A stretch of DNA of 64,000 nucleotides from Glycomyces xiaoerkulensis. Its GTDB lineage: Bacteria; Actinomycetota; Actinomycetes; Mycobacteriales; Micromonosporaceae. Made by a program: the position numbers and the translations under genes. Shown here one piece after another: positions 8,955-17,368 of this stretch. The stretch spans positions 186,001-250,000 of the forward strand of contig NZ_PGGV01000004.1 in assembly GCF_002798405.1 (NCBI RefSeq), written 5' to 3'. The notes under the pieces were generated by a model. It did not search any database. It worked only from the letters and a program-made list of their open reading frames with translations, and was not told the DNA's origin. Each line of letters begins with the position of its first letter. The stretch's first letter is position 1.

Positions 8955-9938
8955 CTACAGGTTGTACTTGGCCTTGACCTGGTCGTAGACCCATTCGTAG
9001 GTCTTGGCCATGCCGTCGCGCAGGCTGATCGAGGGCTCCCACCCGAAGTGCTTCTGGATGCGGGTGTTGTCGGAGTTGCGGCCGCGCACGCCCAGGGGAC
9101 CGTCGATGTGCTTGAGCTCGATCTCGATGCCGGCGATGTCGGCGACCAGGTAGTAGAGGTCGTTGATGGTGGTCAGCTCCGAGGAGCCGAGGTTGAGCGG
9201 CTCGGTGACGTCGGAACGGGCGATGGTCTTGGTGCCTTCGACGCAGTCGTCGATGTAGGTGAACGAGCGGGTCTGCTCGCCGTCGCCCCAGATCTCGACC
9301 TCGCGCTCGCCGGTGAGGGCCGCGAGGGCGATCTTCCGGCAGGTGGCGGCGGGGGCCTTCTCGCGGCCGCCGTCCCAGGTGCCTTCGGGGCCGTAGATGT
9401 TGTGGTAGCGGGCCACGCGGGTCGCCAGGCCGAAGTCCTCGCGGAAGTGTCGGGCCATGCGCTCGCTGAACAGCTTCTCCCAGCCGTAGCCGTCCTCGGC
9501 GTCGGCCGGGTAGGCGTCCTCTTCCTTGAGGGGGGCGATGTCGGCGTCGGTCTGCTTGTAGCCGGCGTAGACGCACGCCGAGGAGGAGTAGAAGAAGCGC
9601 TCGGCTTCGGCGTCCCTGGCGGCCATGAGCATGTGGGTCGAGGGCAGGACCGAGAGCATGCACAGGGCCTTGTTGTTCTCGATGAAGCCCATGCCGCCCA
9701 TGTTGCAGGCGAGGTTGTAGACCTCGGCGGCGCCGCCGTCGACCGCCTCGTTGCAGGCGGCCAGGTCGGTGAGGTCGCGTTGGAGGTTCCGGGACTCGGC
9801 GTGCATCTGGTACCACTGGTCGAGCGGTTTGGAGTCGACCGCGCGCACGGTCTTGCCCTCGGCGAGCAGGCTCGCCACCAGGTGACCGCCGATGAAACCA
9901 CCGGCTCCCGCCACTACCGCGTCCACGCCTCGCGCCAT
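8955..9938 (-). CDS. GDP-mannose 3,5-epimerase-like NAD-dependent epimerase
   Basis: 327-aa extended short-chain dehydrogenase/reductase. NAD-binding GAGGFIGGHL is at 11-20. It matches plant-type GDP-mannose 3,5-epimerases unusually closely: NMGGMGFIENN, the catalytic Cys in SSACVYAGYKQ, Tyr/Lys in YGWEKLFSERM, then ARYHNIYGPEGTWDGGREKA, WGDGEQTRSFTYIDDCVEG and GPLGVRGRNSDNT. Such enzymes make GDP-L-galactose or GDP-L-gulose from GDP-D-mannose. The downstream glycosyltransferase and methyltransferase suggest the sugar goes into a surface glycan or glycolipid. The exact product is inference. Confidence 0.88.
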   Translation of the reverse strand: MARGVDAVVAGAGGFIGGHLVASLLAEGKTVRAVDSKPLDQWYQMHAESRNLQRDLTDLAACNEAVDGGAAEVYNLACNMGGMGFIENNKALCMLSVLPSTHMLMAARDAEAERFFYSSSACVYAGYKQTDADIAPLKEEDAYPADAEDGYGWEKLFSERMARHFREDFGLATRVARYHNIYGPEGTWDGGREKAPAATCRKIALAALTGEREVEIWGDGEQTRSFTYIDDCVEGTKTIARSDVTEPLNLGSSELTTINDLYYLVADIAGIEIELKHIDGPLGVRGRNSDNTRIQKHFGWEPSISLRDGMAKTYEWVYDQVKAKYNL

Positions 9939-10031
9939 CGTGACTCCTCCTGCTGTCGGCTACGGGTGAAGAGGGTCTTCAGCCTACCCGGGGGCGGACC
10001 GGGCCCACCAGTCGGGAAACCGGGGCGCGCC

Positions 10032-10901
10032 TCAACCTTTGAGCAGATGGGCCGGGCCGACCCGGAACAGGTTCGGGTCCTCGTCGGCGGCGATGCCGCC
10101 GTCGACGCGGGGCGCGATGCAGACCAGGCTCGCGGGCGGGTCGCCGAGGAGCCGGCGGACGTGGCGCAGGCGCCGGAGCTGCCGGTGGTGCATGAGCAGC
10201 CCCCAGCGGAGGGTGCCGAGGGCGACCGGTTCGCCGTCGGCGTTCCAGGCGGCGACCTCCAGGGTGCGCATCTGGCGGTGGCGCGGGTCGGGCACGACGA
10301 TGCGGGCGGCGGCCACGGCACCGGGGGCGCCGAGCGCCCACTCGCGGGCGAGGTCGGCGAACTCGGCGCGGCAGACGTAGCGGTCGAAGCGGGCATGGGT
10401 CATCCGCCACAGCCGGTCGGTGATGTAGCCGCGGCGCCACCGGGGCAGGTGCTCGGCCATCACCGCGTAGTAGAAGCGCGCCGGCCGGTCCGTCATCATC
10501 CAGAAGGGATCGTCCGGTTCGAGGGGGTTGGGGTGGGCGCGCACCAGGCCGGCCTCGGCCAGATGCTCCAGGGTCGGCCCCAGGTCCTCGAAGCCGGTGA
10601 CGGAGGACAGCTCCCGGGCGGTGCGCGGCCGGATCGTCAGGCGGTCGAGGAGGCGGTCGACCCGCTCGTCGGGCTCCTCCCCCAGCGCCTCGGCGACGGC
10701 GCGCTCGGCGATCCCGAACAGGGGGTTGCCGGGGTTGAGGACGGTCGCCTTGACCCAGTCGGGGACCTCGCCCAGGGTCGCCGGCAGCCGCCCGGCGTGG
10801 GCTAGCAGGCCCGGGTCCGAGCCCAGGACGGCGTGGGCGGCGATAGCCGCCTCCGGATCGGCGATGCCCAACGCGCGCATCCCAGTTGCCAGTTCGCTCA
10901 T
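10032..10901 (-). CDS. winged-helix/DUF234-like protein lacking an ATPase domain
   Basis: 289-aa protein, not firmly recognised. Residues about 85-175 (LTIRPRTARELSSVTGFEDL, then LEHLAEAGLVRAHPNPLEPD, FWMMTDRPARFYYAVMAEHL) look like the winged helix plus DUF234 end of archaeal-type AAA ATPases (ATPase_2 family). No Walker A or Walker B motif is present and no ATPase gene lies upstream, so only the C-terminal half of that architecture is here. Its ATG overlaps the stop of the upstream GNAT gene in ATGA, so the two are translationally coupled. Function unknown. Confidence 0.6.
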   Translation of the reverse strand: MSELATGMRALGIADPEAAIAAHAVLGSDPGLLAHAGRLPATLGEVPDWVKATVLNPGNPLFGIAERAVAEALGEEPDERVDRLLDRLTIRPRTARELSSVTGFEDLGPTLEHLAEAGLVRAHPNPLEPDDPFWMMTDRPARFYYAVMAEHLPRWRRGYITDRLWRMTHARFDRYVCRAEFADLAREWALGAPGAVAAARIVVPDPRHRQMRTLEVAAWNADGEPVALGTLRWGLLMHHRQLRRLRHVRRLLGDPPASLVCIAPRVDGGIAADEDPNLFRVGPAHLLKG

Positions 10902-11392
10902 AACTTCAAGAGCCTATACATGATGTGCATCCCCACCAGGCCGTGCACCGGGTGCCGGAAGCCGTCGGGGACGACCGCGAGCGTCTCGAAGCCGAGCGAG
11001 TGCCACAGCTTCACCGCGCGTTCGTTGGTCTCGACCACCGCGTTGTACTGCATCGCGTGGAAACCGTCGGCGGCGGCCCGGGCCAGCGCGGCCTCGCCGA
11101 GCGCCCGCCCCACGCCCCGGCCGCGGAAGGCCGGGTCGACCATGAACCCGGCGTTCGCCACGTGCGAGCCCTGCCCGGGCTGGTTGGGATGGATCTCCAC
11201 GGTCCCGGCGACCCGCCCGTCGAGCTCGGCGACCTGCACCGACGCCGGCGGTTCCTTCTCGATCCAGAACGAGCGCGCCCACTCCTCGGAGGTGTCCCGC
11301 GGCCACGGGTAGGTCTCCCCGGCTTCGATGATCGGCCTCGCGAAGGCCCAGATGGCGGGCCAGTCGGCCGCCTCGGCGTCACGTATCCGCAT
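10898..11392 (-). CDS. GNAT-family N-acetyltransferase
   Basis: 164-aa acetyl-CoA-dependent acyltransferase. The acetyl-CoA pyrophosphate loop is RGRGVGRALGEAAL (about 93-106). The N-terminal MRIRDAEAADWPAIWAFARP and the late strand VVETNERAVKLWHSLGFET are typical of the phosphinothricin acetyltransferase-like (PAT/RimI) branch. The substrate is not evident. It overlaps the downstream DUF234-like gene by four bases. The upstream monooxygenase gene is on the same strand, 18 bp away. Confidence 0.88.
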   Translation of the reverse strand: MRIRDAEAADWPAIWAFARPIIEAGETYPWPRDTSEEWARSFWIEKEPPASVQVAELDGRVAGTVEIHPNQPGQGSHVANAGFMVDPAFRGRGVGRALGEAALARAAADGFHAMQYNAVVETNERAVKLWHSLGFETLAVVPDGFRHPVHGLVGMHIMYRLLKL

Positions 11393-11410
11393 GGTTCGAA
11401 CGGTAGGGGC

Positions 11411-12565
11411 TCATCGCGGCGGCTGCCAGTCCGAGAGCGAGGTGGCCCGGCCGGCGATCACCGAGTCGGGCATCGCCCGCAGCAGGCCGCGGGTGACCCC
11501 GGGCCCGCCCGAGGCGACCATGTGGACCCGCCGCGACAGCCGCGCGACCTTCCTCACCCGGGCCATCCGGGTCCGGTCGTAGGCGTGGAGGGCGTCGGGG
11601 ATCGACTCGGGGTTGCGTCGCAGCGCCCAGCCGAGGGTGACCGCGTCCTCCAGCGCCAGGCTGGCGCCCTGGGCCAGGATGGGGGCGGTGCCGTGGGCGG
11701 CGTCGCCGACCAGGACCACCCCGTGGTCGCCCTCGGCGTGGTGGAGCCTCGGCGGCAGCGGCCACACGAACCGGACCGGCTGCTGGCTCAGCTCCGAGGG
11801 GCGGGTCGCGGCGATGAACTTGCCGACCGGGCCGGGCCAGTCGGCGAACCAGCGGTTGATCAGCTCGTGCTGGATCTGCGGCGACTCCGGGCGCATCCCG
11901 CCGGGCACGGTGGCCCACCAGCAGGCACCGGAGTGCCCGAGGTCGGCGTAGCCGAAGCGGCGCCGGTCGGGTCCGTAGATCTCGGCCGCCTCGGCGCCCC
12001 GTTCGGGGGCGCGGTGGGCCGGGATGGTGGCGCGGAAGGCCACCACGCCGGCGTCGACGGTGGGGGCGCCGGCGGCGATCATGCCCCGGGTGGGGGTGTC
12101 CATGCCGTCGGCGGCGACGATCAGGTCGGCGTCCCAGCGGCGGGTGGCGTCCCCGGCGGCCAGGTCGACCAGGTCGATCCGGGACACCTGGGTCGCCGGG
12201 TGGATCTGGACGTCGCGGTCGAGGTGGCTCACCAGCGCCTCGTAGAGCACGGCGTTGTGGACCATGACCGAGGGCGTGCCGTCGTCGGCGCCGAGCAGCG
12301 CGGCCGAGAACGAGTTGGCCAGGCGCTCCTCGTGGCGCAGCTCGAACCGGTCGACCGGGGAGCCTCCGGCGTCGAGGGCGGCGTCGATGCCGAGCGCGCG
12401 CAGGGCGCGGACGCCCGAGGCCCACAGCAGCGTGCCGACGTTGTCGCCGCGCAGCCGCTCGCGGCGCTCGAGCAGCGCCACCCGCCAGCCGAGCTTGGAC
12501 AGGACGAGGGCGCTGGCGAGCCCGGCGATGCCGGCACCGACGACTACGGCTCTACGGTCATGCAC
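11411..12565 (-). CDS. FAD-dependent monooxygenase (PHBH fold)
   Basis: 384-aa class A flavoprotein hydroxylase. It has the FAD-binding GAGIAGLASALVLSKLG at 10-26 with the acidic end in LLERRE, the DG motif region VAADGMDTPTRG, and the GD motif VLVGDAAHGTAPILAQGASL near residue 288. The substrate cannot be told; aromatic or polyketide hydroxylation is usual in the family. It lies just downstream of lgt in the minus-strand block, and nothing around it points to a natural-product cluster. Confidence 0.88.
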   Translation of the reverse strand: MHDRRAVVVGAGIAGLASALVLSKLGWRVALLERRERLRGDNVGTLLWASGVRALRALGIDAALDAGGSPVDRFELRHEERLANSFSAALLGADDGTPSVMVHNAVLYEALVSHLDRDVQIHPATQVSRIDLVDLAAGDATRRWDADLIVAADGMDTPTRGMIAAGAPTVDAGVVAFRATIPAHRAPERGAEAAEIYGPDRRRFGYADLGHSGACWWATVPGGMRPESPQIQHELINRWFADWPGPVGKFIAATRPSELSQQPVRFVWPLPPRLHHAEGDHGVVLVGDAAHGTAPILAQGASLALEDAVTLGWALRRNPESIPDALHAYDRTRMARVRKVARLSRRVHMVASGGPGVTRGLLRAMPDSVIAGRATSLSDWQPPR

Positions 12566-12602
12566 GTTGCACCTGCCCGGGGGGAAGCGGTGGAGGGGTC
12601 GG

Positions 12603-13598
12603 TCAACTGTCGTCGCGGGTCCGGCCCGCGTCGGGTTCGTCTTCGGAGGCGTCGTCCTCGGCGGCCTCGCCGTCGTCGTCGGGCGTTTCGGATTCGCGCG
12701 GTTCGGCGCCCTTGGGAAGGCGCCCGGCGGTGTATCCGGCGACCTCGGCGGCCGCGGAGTCCCAGTCGACGGTGACGCGCTCGCCGTTCTCCAGCACGTA
12801 GACCAGGCGGGTGCCGCGCGCCCGCAGCAGGTAGATGACCGCGCCGACGATGACGACCACGCTCATCCACTGGTTGAGGCGCATGCCCGCGAAGGCCTCG
12901 GCGGGGTCGATGCGCAGGCCCTCGATCCAGAACCGGCCGATGCCGTAGAGCAGCACGTAGAGCGCGAAGGCGCGCCCGGCGCCGAACTTCCGCCTGCGGT
13001 CGGCGCCCCACACGATCAGGGCGACCCCGACGTTCCACAGCGCCTCGTACAGGAAGGTCGGGTGGAACGTGGCGTACTGGCCGTAGTCGGCGATGCGGTG
13101 CTGGGGATCGATCTCGACCGCCCAGAACAGCTCGGTCGGCTTGCCGTAGAGCTCCTGGTTGAACCAGTTCCCGAGCCGACCGACCGCCTGCGCGACCGGC
13201 AGGCCGGGGGCGAGGGCGTCGGCCACCATGGCGAAGGACAGGCCGAGCTGGCGGCAGGCGAACCAGACGCCGACGGCGCCGAGCACCACCGCGCCGGGGA
13301 TGCCGAGGCCGCCCTCCCAGACGGCGACGATCTTCCAGGGGTCGCCGTCGGCCCCGAAGTAGGGGTCGGGGCTGGTGAACACGTGGTAGAGCCGGCCGCC
13401 GACGATGCCGAAGGGCACCGCCCACACGGCGATGTCGAGCACGGCCCACTTGGGGGCGCCGCGCGATCGCAGCCGAGCCTCGGTGATCCAGCAGGCGGCG
13501 GCGATGCCGGCGATGAGGGCGAGCGCGTAGGCCCGGATCGGAATCGGTCCGATGTGCCAGACGGATTCACTCGGGCTGGGTATGAATGCGAGGTCCAC
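12603..13598 (-). CDS. lgt: prolipoprotein diacylglyceryl transferase
   Basis: 331-aa integral membrane enzyme that transfers diacylglycerol from phosphatidylglycerol to the lipobox cysteine of prolipoproteins. Key residues are in GGRLYHVFTSPDPYF and in the signature GRLGNWFNQELYGKPTE (about 141-157). Seven hydrophobic segments are visible. Starts at GTG, 23 bp after trpA, in the order trpA-lgt that is usual in actinobacteria. The last 45 residues form an acidic, low-complexity cytoplasmic tail, also common in actinobacterial Lgt. The two lipoprotein binding proteins encoded in this window would be substrates. Confidence 0.96.
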   Translation of the reverse strand: MDLAFIPSPSESVWHIGPIPIRAYALALIAGIAAACWITEARLRSRGAPKWAVLDIAVWAVPFGIVGGRLYHVFTSPDPYFGADGDPWKIVAVWEGGLGIPGAVVLGAVGVWFACRQLGLSFAMVADALAPGLPVAQAVGRLGNWFNQELYGKPTELFWAVEIDPQHRIADYGQYATFHPTFLYEALWNVGVALIVWGADRRRKFGAGRAFALYVLLYGIGRFWIEGLRIDPAEAFAGMRLNQWMSVVVIVGAVIYLLRARGTRLVYVLENGERVTVDWDSAAAEVAGYTAGRLPKGAEPRESETPDDDGEAAEDDASEDEPDAGRTRDDS

Positions 13599-13621
13599 GA
13601 CGTTAAACCGTATAGGAGTCG

Positions 13622-14410
13622 CTATCGGCGCACTCCCGCGGCCAGGTCGGTCGTCAGATCGGCCAGGCGCTGGTGCCCGGTGGGCACGTCGTCGGTGCTC
13701 AGGTAGCAGCCCACGATGGCCGAGCCGACGATGACCGCGTCGCCGTAGGCGGCGACCTCGGCGGCCTGGTCGCCGTCGCGGACGCCCAGGCCGACGCCGA
13801 TCGGCAGATCGGTGTGGGCGCGGGTGCGCTCGACCAGCGCTGGGGCGGCCGCGGAGGTGGCGGTGCGGGCGCCGGTGACGCCCATGACCGACTGGGCGTA
13901 GACGAAGCCGCGGCTGGCCGCGGCGGTGGCGGCGATGCGGTCGTCGGTCGAGGACGGTGCGACCAGGAAGACCCGGTCGAGGTCGTGGGCCTCGGAGGCG
14001 GCGAGCCAGTCCTCGGCCTCGTCGGGGATGAGGTCGGGGGTGATCAGCCCCGCGCCGCCGGCGGCCGCGAAATCGCGGGCGAAGGCCTCGACGCCGTAGC
14101 GTTCGACGAGGTTCCAGTAGGTCATCGACAGGATCGGGACGCGCCCGGCGACCGCTTCGGCGACCTCGAACAGTTGGCGGGTGCGGAAGCCCCCGGCGAG
14201 GGCCCGGTCGGCGGCGCGCTGGATGGCGGGGCCGTCCATGACCGGGTCGGAGTAGGGGATGCCGACCTCGATGAGGTCGGCGCCGTGGTCGATCATGATG
14301 TCGATGGCCTTGATCGAGTCGGCCAGGGTCGGAAAGCCCGCCGGGAGGTAGCCCACGAGCGCGGCGCGGTGCTCGGCCCTGGTCACGGCGAAGGTGTCGG
14401 CGCTCTTCAT
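13622..14410 (-). CDS. trpA: tryptophan synthase alpha subunit
   Basis: 262-aa TIM barrel that cleaves indole-3-glycerol phosphate and channels indole to TrpB. The catalytic Glu and Asp are in LIEVGIPYSDPVMDGPAIQRA. The phosphate-binding loops GVTGAR and GLGVRDGDQ follow. The ATG at 14410 overlaps the trpB stop by one base (TGATG). A GTG three bases earlier is an alternative start. It is the last trp gene of the operon. Confidence 0.95.
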   Translation of the reverse strand: MKSADTFAVTRAEHRAALVGYLPAGFPTLADSIKAIDIMIDHGADLIEVGIPYSDPVMDGPAIQRAADRALAGGFRTRQLFEVAEAVAGRVPILSMTYWNLVERYGVEAFARDFAAAGGAGLITPDLIPDEAEDWLAASEAHDLDRVFLVAPSSTDDRIAATAAASRGFVYAQSVMGVTGARTATSAAAPALVERTRAHTDLPIGVGLGVRDGDQAAEVAAYGDAVIVGSAIVGCYLSTDDVPTGHQRLADLTTDLAAGVRR

Positions 14411-15603
14411 CACTCAGTTCCCCGATCGAAGCCGAAGTAGTCCACTACGGTGCCCATGTCCTTGTCGCCGCGGCCGGACAGGTTGACCAGCACGGCCGCG
14501 CCCGGTTCGAGGTCCGGCGCCAGCCGGAGCGCTCCGGCCACGGCGTGGGCGGACTCGATGGCGCAGATGATGCCCTCGGTGCGGGCGAGCTTCTCCAGCG
14601 CGGCCATGGCCTCGGCGTCGGTGACCGGCTCGTAGACGGCGCGGCCGGCGGCGGCGAGGTGGGCGTGCTCGGGGCCGACGCCCGGGTAGTCGAGGCCGGC
14701 CGAGATCGAGTGCGACTCGATGGTCTGGCCGTCCTCGTCCTGGAGCACGTAGGTGCGGGCGCCGTGGAGGACGCCGACCTCCCCGGCGGTGATGGTGGCG
14801 GCGTGTCGGCCGGTGTCGTAGCCCTCGCCGCCGGCTTCGAAGCCGTAGAGCTTGACTTCGTCGTCGAGGAAGGCGGTGAAGGTGCCCATGGCGTTCGAGC
14901 CGCCGCCTACGCAGGCGGCGACGACGTCGGGCAGCTTCCCGGTCCGCTCCAGCATCTGGGCGCGGGCCTCGTCGCCGATGCCGCGGCAGTAGTCGCGCAC
15001 GACCTTCGGGAACGGGTGGGGACCGCCGACCGAGCCGATGAGGTAGTGGGTGTGGTCGACGGTGGCGACCCATTCGCGGAGCGCCTCGTTCATGGCGTCC
15101 TTGAGGGTGCGCGAGCCCGTGGTCACCGGGACGACCTCGGAGCCGAGCAGGCGCATGCGGGCGACGTTGAGCGCCTGGCGGCGCATGTCCTCCTCGCCCA
15201 TGTAGACGGTGCATTCGAGGCCGAGGTAGGCGGCGGCGGTGGCGGTGGCGACGCCGTGCTGGCCGGCACCGGTCTCGGCGATGACGCGGGGCTTGCCCAT
15301 GCGCTTGGTCAGCAGGGCCTGGCCGAGGACGTTGCGGATCTTGTGCGCGCCGGTGTGGTCGAGGTCCTCGCGTTTGAGCCAGATGTCGACGCCGGCCTCG
15401 GCCGAGAGACGCTCGGCCTTGTACAGCGGCGAGGGCAGGTTCCCGTAGTCGCGGAAGAGCCGGTCGAGTTCGGCCTGGAAGCCGGGGTCCTCGATCGCCT
15501 TGTGGTGGGCGGCGTCGAGCTCCTCGAGCGCGGCGATGAGCGCTTCGGGGACGAACCGGCCCCCGAATTCGCCCCAGTGCCCCTTCAGATCCGGGTTCGG
15601 CAC
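14410..15603 (-). CDS. trpB: tryptophan synthase beta subunit
   Basis: 397-aa PLP enzyme that condenses indole with serine. The PLP lysine is in [20 protein letters not shown] and the phosphate loop is [11 protein letters not shown]. The motif around the lysine differs from the usual EDLNHTGAHKINN at two places: Asp for Asn before HTGAHK, and Arg for Asn after it. The COMM-domain region and the C-terminal SGRGDKDM are normal. It is translationally coupled to trpA and lies 13 bp after trpC. Confidence 0.95.
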   Translation of the reverse strand: MPNPDLKGHWGEFGGRFVPEALIAALEELDAAHHKAIEDPGFQAELDRLFRDYGNLPSPLYKAERLSAEAGVDIWLKREDLDHTGAHKIRNVLGQALLTKRMGKPRVIAETGAGQHGVATATAAAYLGLECTVYMGEEDMRRQALNVARMRLLGSEVVPVTTGSRTLKDAMNEALREWVATVDHTHYLIGSVGGPHPFPKVVRDYCRGIGDEARAQMLERTGKLPDVVAACVGGGSNAMGTFTAFLDDEVKLYGFEAGGEGYDTGRHAATITAGEVGVLHGARTYVLQDEDGQTIESHSISAGLDYPGVGPEHAHLAAAGRAVYEPVTDAEAMAALEKLARTEGIICAIESAHAVAGALRLAPDLEPGAAVLVNLSGRGDKDMGTVVDYFGFDRGTE

Positions 15604-15616
15604 GGTTGCATCGCTC

Positions 15617-16423
15617 CTAGATGGGTCGCGGCGTGGCCGGGTGGGACCCGGCCGTGACTAGTTCGGCGACGACGTCGCGCGGGCTCTTCTGCTTGACCAG
15701 GCCCTCGCCGACCAGGACCGCGTCGGCGCCGGACGAGGCGTAGCGGATCAGGTCCCGGGTGTCGCGCACGCCCGACTCGGCCACCTTGACCACGTCGCGG
15801 GGCAGGCCCGGGGCGATGCGCTCGAACACCGAGCGGTCCACTTGGAGGGTGGTCAGGTCGCGGGCGTTGACGCCGATGACTTTCGCCCCCGCCGCGAGCG
15901 CCCGGTCGGCCTCGGCCTCGGTGTGCACCTCTACCAGCGCGGTCATGCCGAGGCCGGTGACGCGCTCGTGGAGGGAGACGAGTGTGTCCTGGTCGAGGGC
16001 GGCGACGATCAGCAGCACCAGGTCGGCGCCGTGGGCGCGGGCCTCCAGCACCTGGTAGGGGGAGACGATGAAGTCCTTGCGCAGCAGGGGGACGTCGACC
16101 TTCTCGCGGATGGTGTCGAGGTCGTCGAGGCTGCCCTTGAAGTAGTTGGGTTCGGTGAGGACGCTGATGACCGCGGCGCCGCCGGCGGCGTACTCTGCCG
16201 ACAGCACGGCCGGGTCGGGGATGTCGGCGAGGGAGCCCTTGGAGGGTGAGGCGCGCTTGACCTCGGCGATGACACTCACTCCGCCGCCGTTGAGGGCGGC
16301 GTAGCCGTCGTGCGGGGCCTCGGCGCGCTCGGCGGCCTCCCGGATGGCCTCCATGGGCACCGCGCTCTCCCGGCGCTCGAGGTCGGCGCGGACTTCGGTG
16401 ATGATCTGTTCGAGCACGTTCAC
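15617..16423 (-). CDS. trpC: indole-3-glycerol phosphate synthase
   Basis: 268-aa TIM-barrel enzyme converting CdRP to indole-3-glycerol phosphate. Catalytic Lys and phosphate-site residues lie in [39 protein letters not shown] and VAESGV. It starts with GTG immediately after the stop of the upstream membrane protein, with no spacer, so it is read by coupled translation. It is a stand-alone TrpC with no TrpF fusion; trpF and trpD are not in the window. Confidence 0.95.
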   Translation of the reverse strand: MNVLEQIITEVRADLERRESAVPMEAIREAAERAEAPHDGYAALNGGGVSVIAEVKRASPSKGSLADIPDPAVLSAEYAAGGAAVISVLTEPNYFKGSLDDLDTIREKVDVPLLRKDFIVSPYQVLEARAHGADLVLLIVAALDQDTLVSLHERVTGLGMTALVEVHTEAEADRALAAGAKVIGVNARDLTTLQVDRSVFERIAPGLPRDVVKVAESGVRDTRDLIRYASSGADAVLVGEGLVKQKSPRDVVAELVTAGSHPATPRPI

Positions 16424-16960
16424 CTAAGATCGTCCCTTCTCCTGCGCCGTTGCGGTGATATTAGGCGACGACGGGTCCCGGCCGGAGTCGAGGGCGTTCC
16501 ACAGTTCGGCCGGGTCCTCTGCTATGGCACCGCCATCGACCGGATTCGAAGCGTAGCGGGCCGACGGTTCCGGCCAGCGACCGGAGCGGATCGCCGCGAC
16601 CAGGGCCGCGGCGGTGATGAGGACACCGGCGACGGCCAAGCCGACCGGGGCGGGGCCCTGGGCGGCGTGGAGTCCGCCGGCGAGGGCGACGGCCGCCCCG
16701 GCGGCGGCGGCGAGCACGCCCAGGCCGCGGCGGGTGCGCCGGCCGGCCGCGAGCATCGCCAGGAAGGCGGCCCCGGCGGCGAGCGCGCAGGGCAGCGCCC
16801 AGGCGGCCAGTTCGGAGCCGGGCCGGGCGACGGTCGAGGCGATTCCGGCGGCGTTCTCGACCGTCTCGGAGGTCCAGTCGCTGGTGGCGGCCAGCGCGGC
16901 GCCGCCGACGGCGGCGAGCCCGACCAGGACGGTCCGGGCGCGTTCGGCTGAGCCGGTCAT
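16424..16960 (-). CDS. Trp biosynthesis-associated membrane protein (TIGR02234 type)
   Basis: 178-aa membrane protein with four hydrophobic segments at about residues 10-27, 50-70, 78-98 and 105-125, and a polar C-terminus. Its place between hisI and trpC is the diagnostic context of the actinobacterial TIGR02234/PF09534 family. No molecular function is established. The ATG overlaps the hisI stop in ATGA, and its stop abuts the trpC start, so the whole block is one translational unit. Confidence 0.85.
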   Translation of the reverse strand: MTGSAERARTVLVGLAAVGGAALAATSDWTSETVENAAGIASTVARPGSELAAWALPCALAAGAAFLAMLAAGRRTRRGLGVLAAAAGAAVALAGGLHAAQGPAPVGLAVAGVLITAAALVAAIRSGRWPEPSARYASNPVDGGAIAEDPAELWNALDSGRDPSSPNITATAQEKGRS

Positions 16961-17340
16961 GCGATCCGCCTTCCGGTGAAGCAGGTCCGGGTGCCGGTGT
17001 GGCAGGCCGGTCCGGTCTGCTCGACCTGGAGCAGGACCGTGTCGCCGTCGCAGTCGATCGAGACCGACTTGACCGCTTGGTGGTGGCCGGAGGTCTCGCC
17101 TTTGACCCAGATCCGGCCGCGGCTGCGGGACCAGTAGGTGCCCTTGCGCGTGTCGATGGTGCGGCGCAGTGCCTCGGCGTTCATCCAGGCGTGCATGAGG
17201 ACTTCGCCGGTGTCGTGCTGCTGTGCGATCGCGGGCACGAGCCCGTCGGCGTTGAACGCCACGCCCGCCAGGGCGTCGTCGCTGGTCTGTCGGCCTTCCA
17301 CGTCTACCGATTCTGAACGCTGCCGTGACCGGTCCGCCAC
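16957..17340 (-). CDS. hisI: phosphoribosyl-AMP cyclohydrolase
   Basis: 127-aa metalloenzyme of the third histidine-biosynthesis step. It shows the full family signature: [39 protein letters not shown], the metal-binding [20 protein letters not shown] and the Cys of TRTCF. Starts at GTG 17340. An internal GTG (VDVEGRQ) would remove a 12-residue extension that is not conserved. Only 28 bp separate it from the divergent reductase gene, so the promoters of both overlap coding sequence. First gene of the hisI-trpCBA run; hisF lies far away at 30.5 kb. Confidence 0.94.
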   Translation of the reverse strand: MADRSRQRSESVDVEGRQTSDDALAGVAFNADGLVPAIAQQHDTGEVLMHAWMNAEALRRTIDTRKGTYWSRSRGRIWVKGETSGHHQAVKSVSIDCDGDTVLLQVEQTGPACHTGTRTCFTGRRIA

Positions 17341-17368
17341 CCGGCCCCGGGGTAAGGCGGATCATGGG

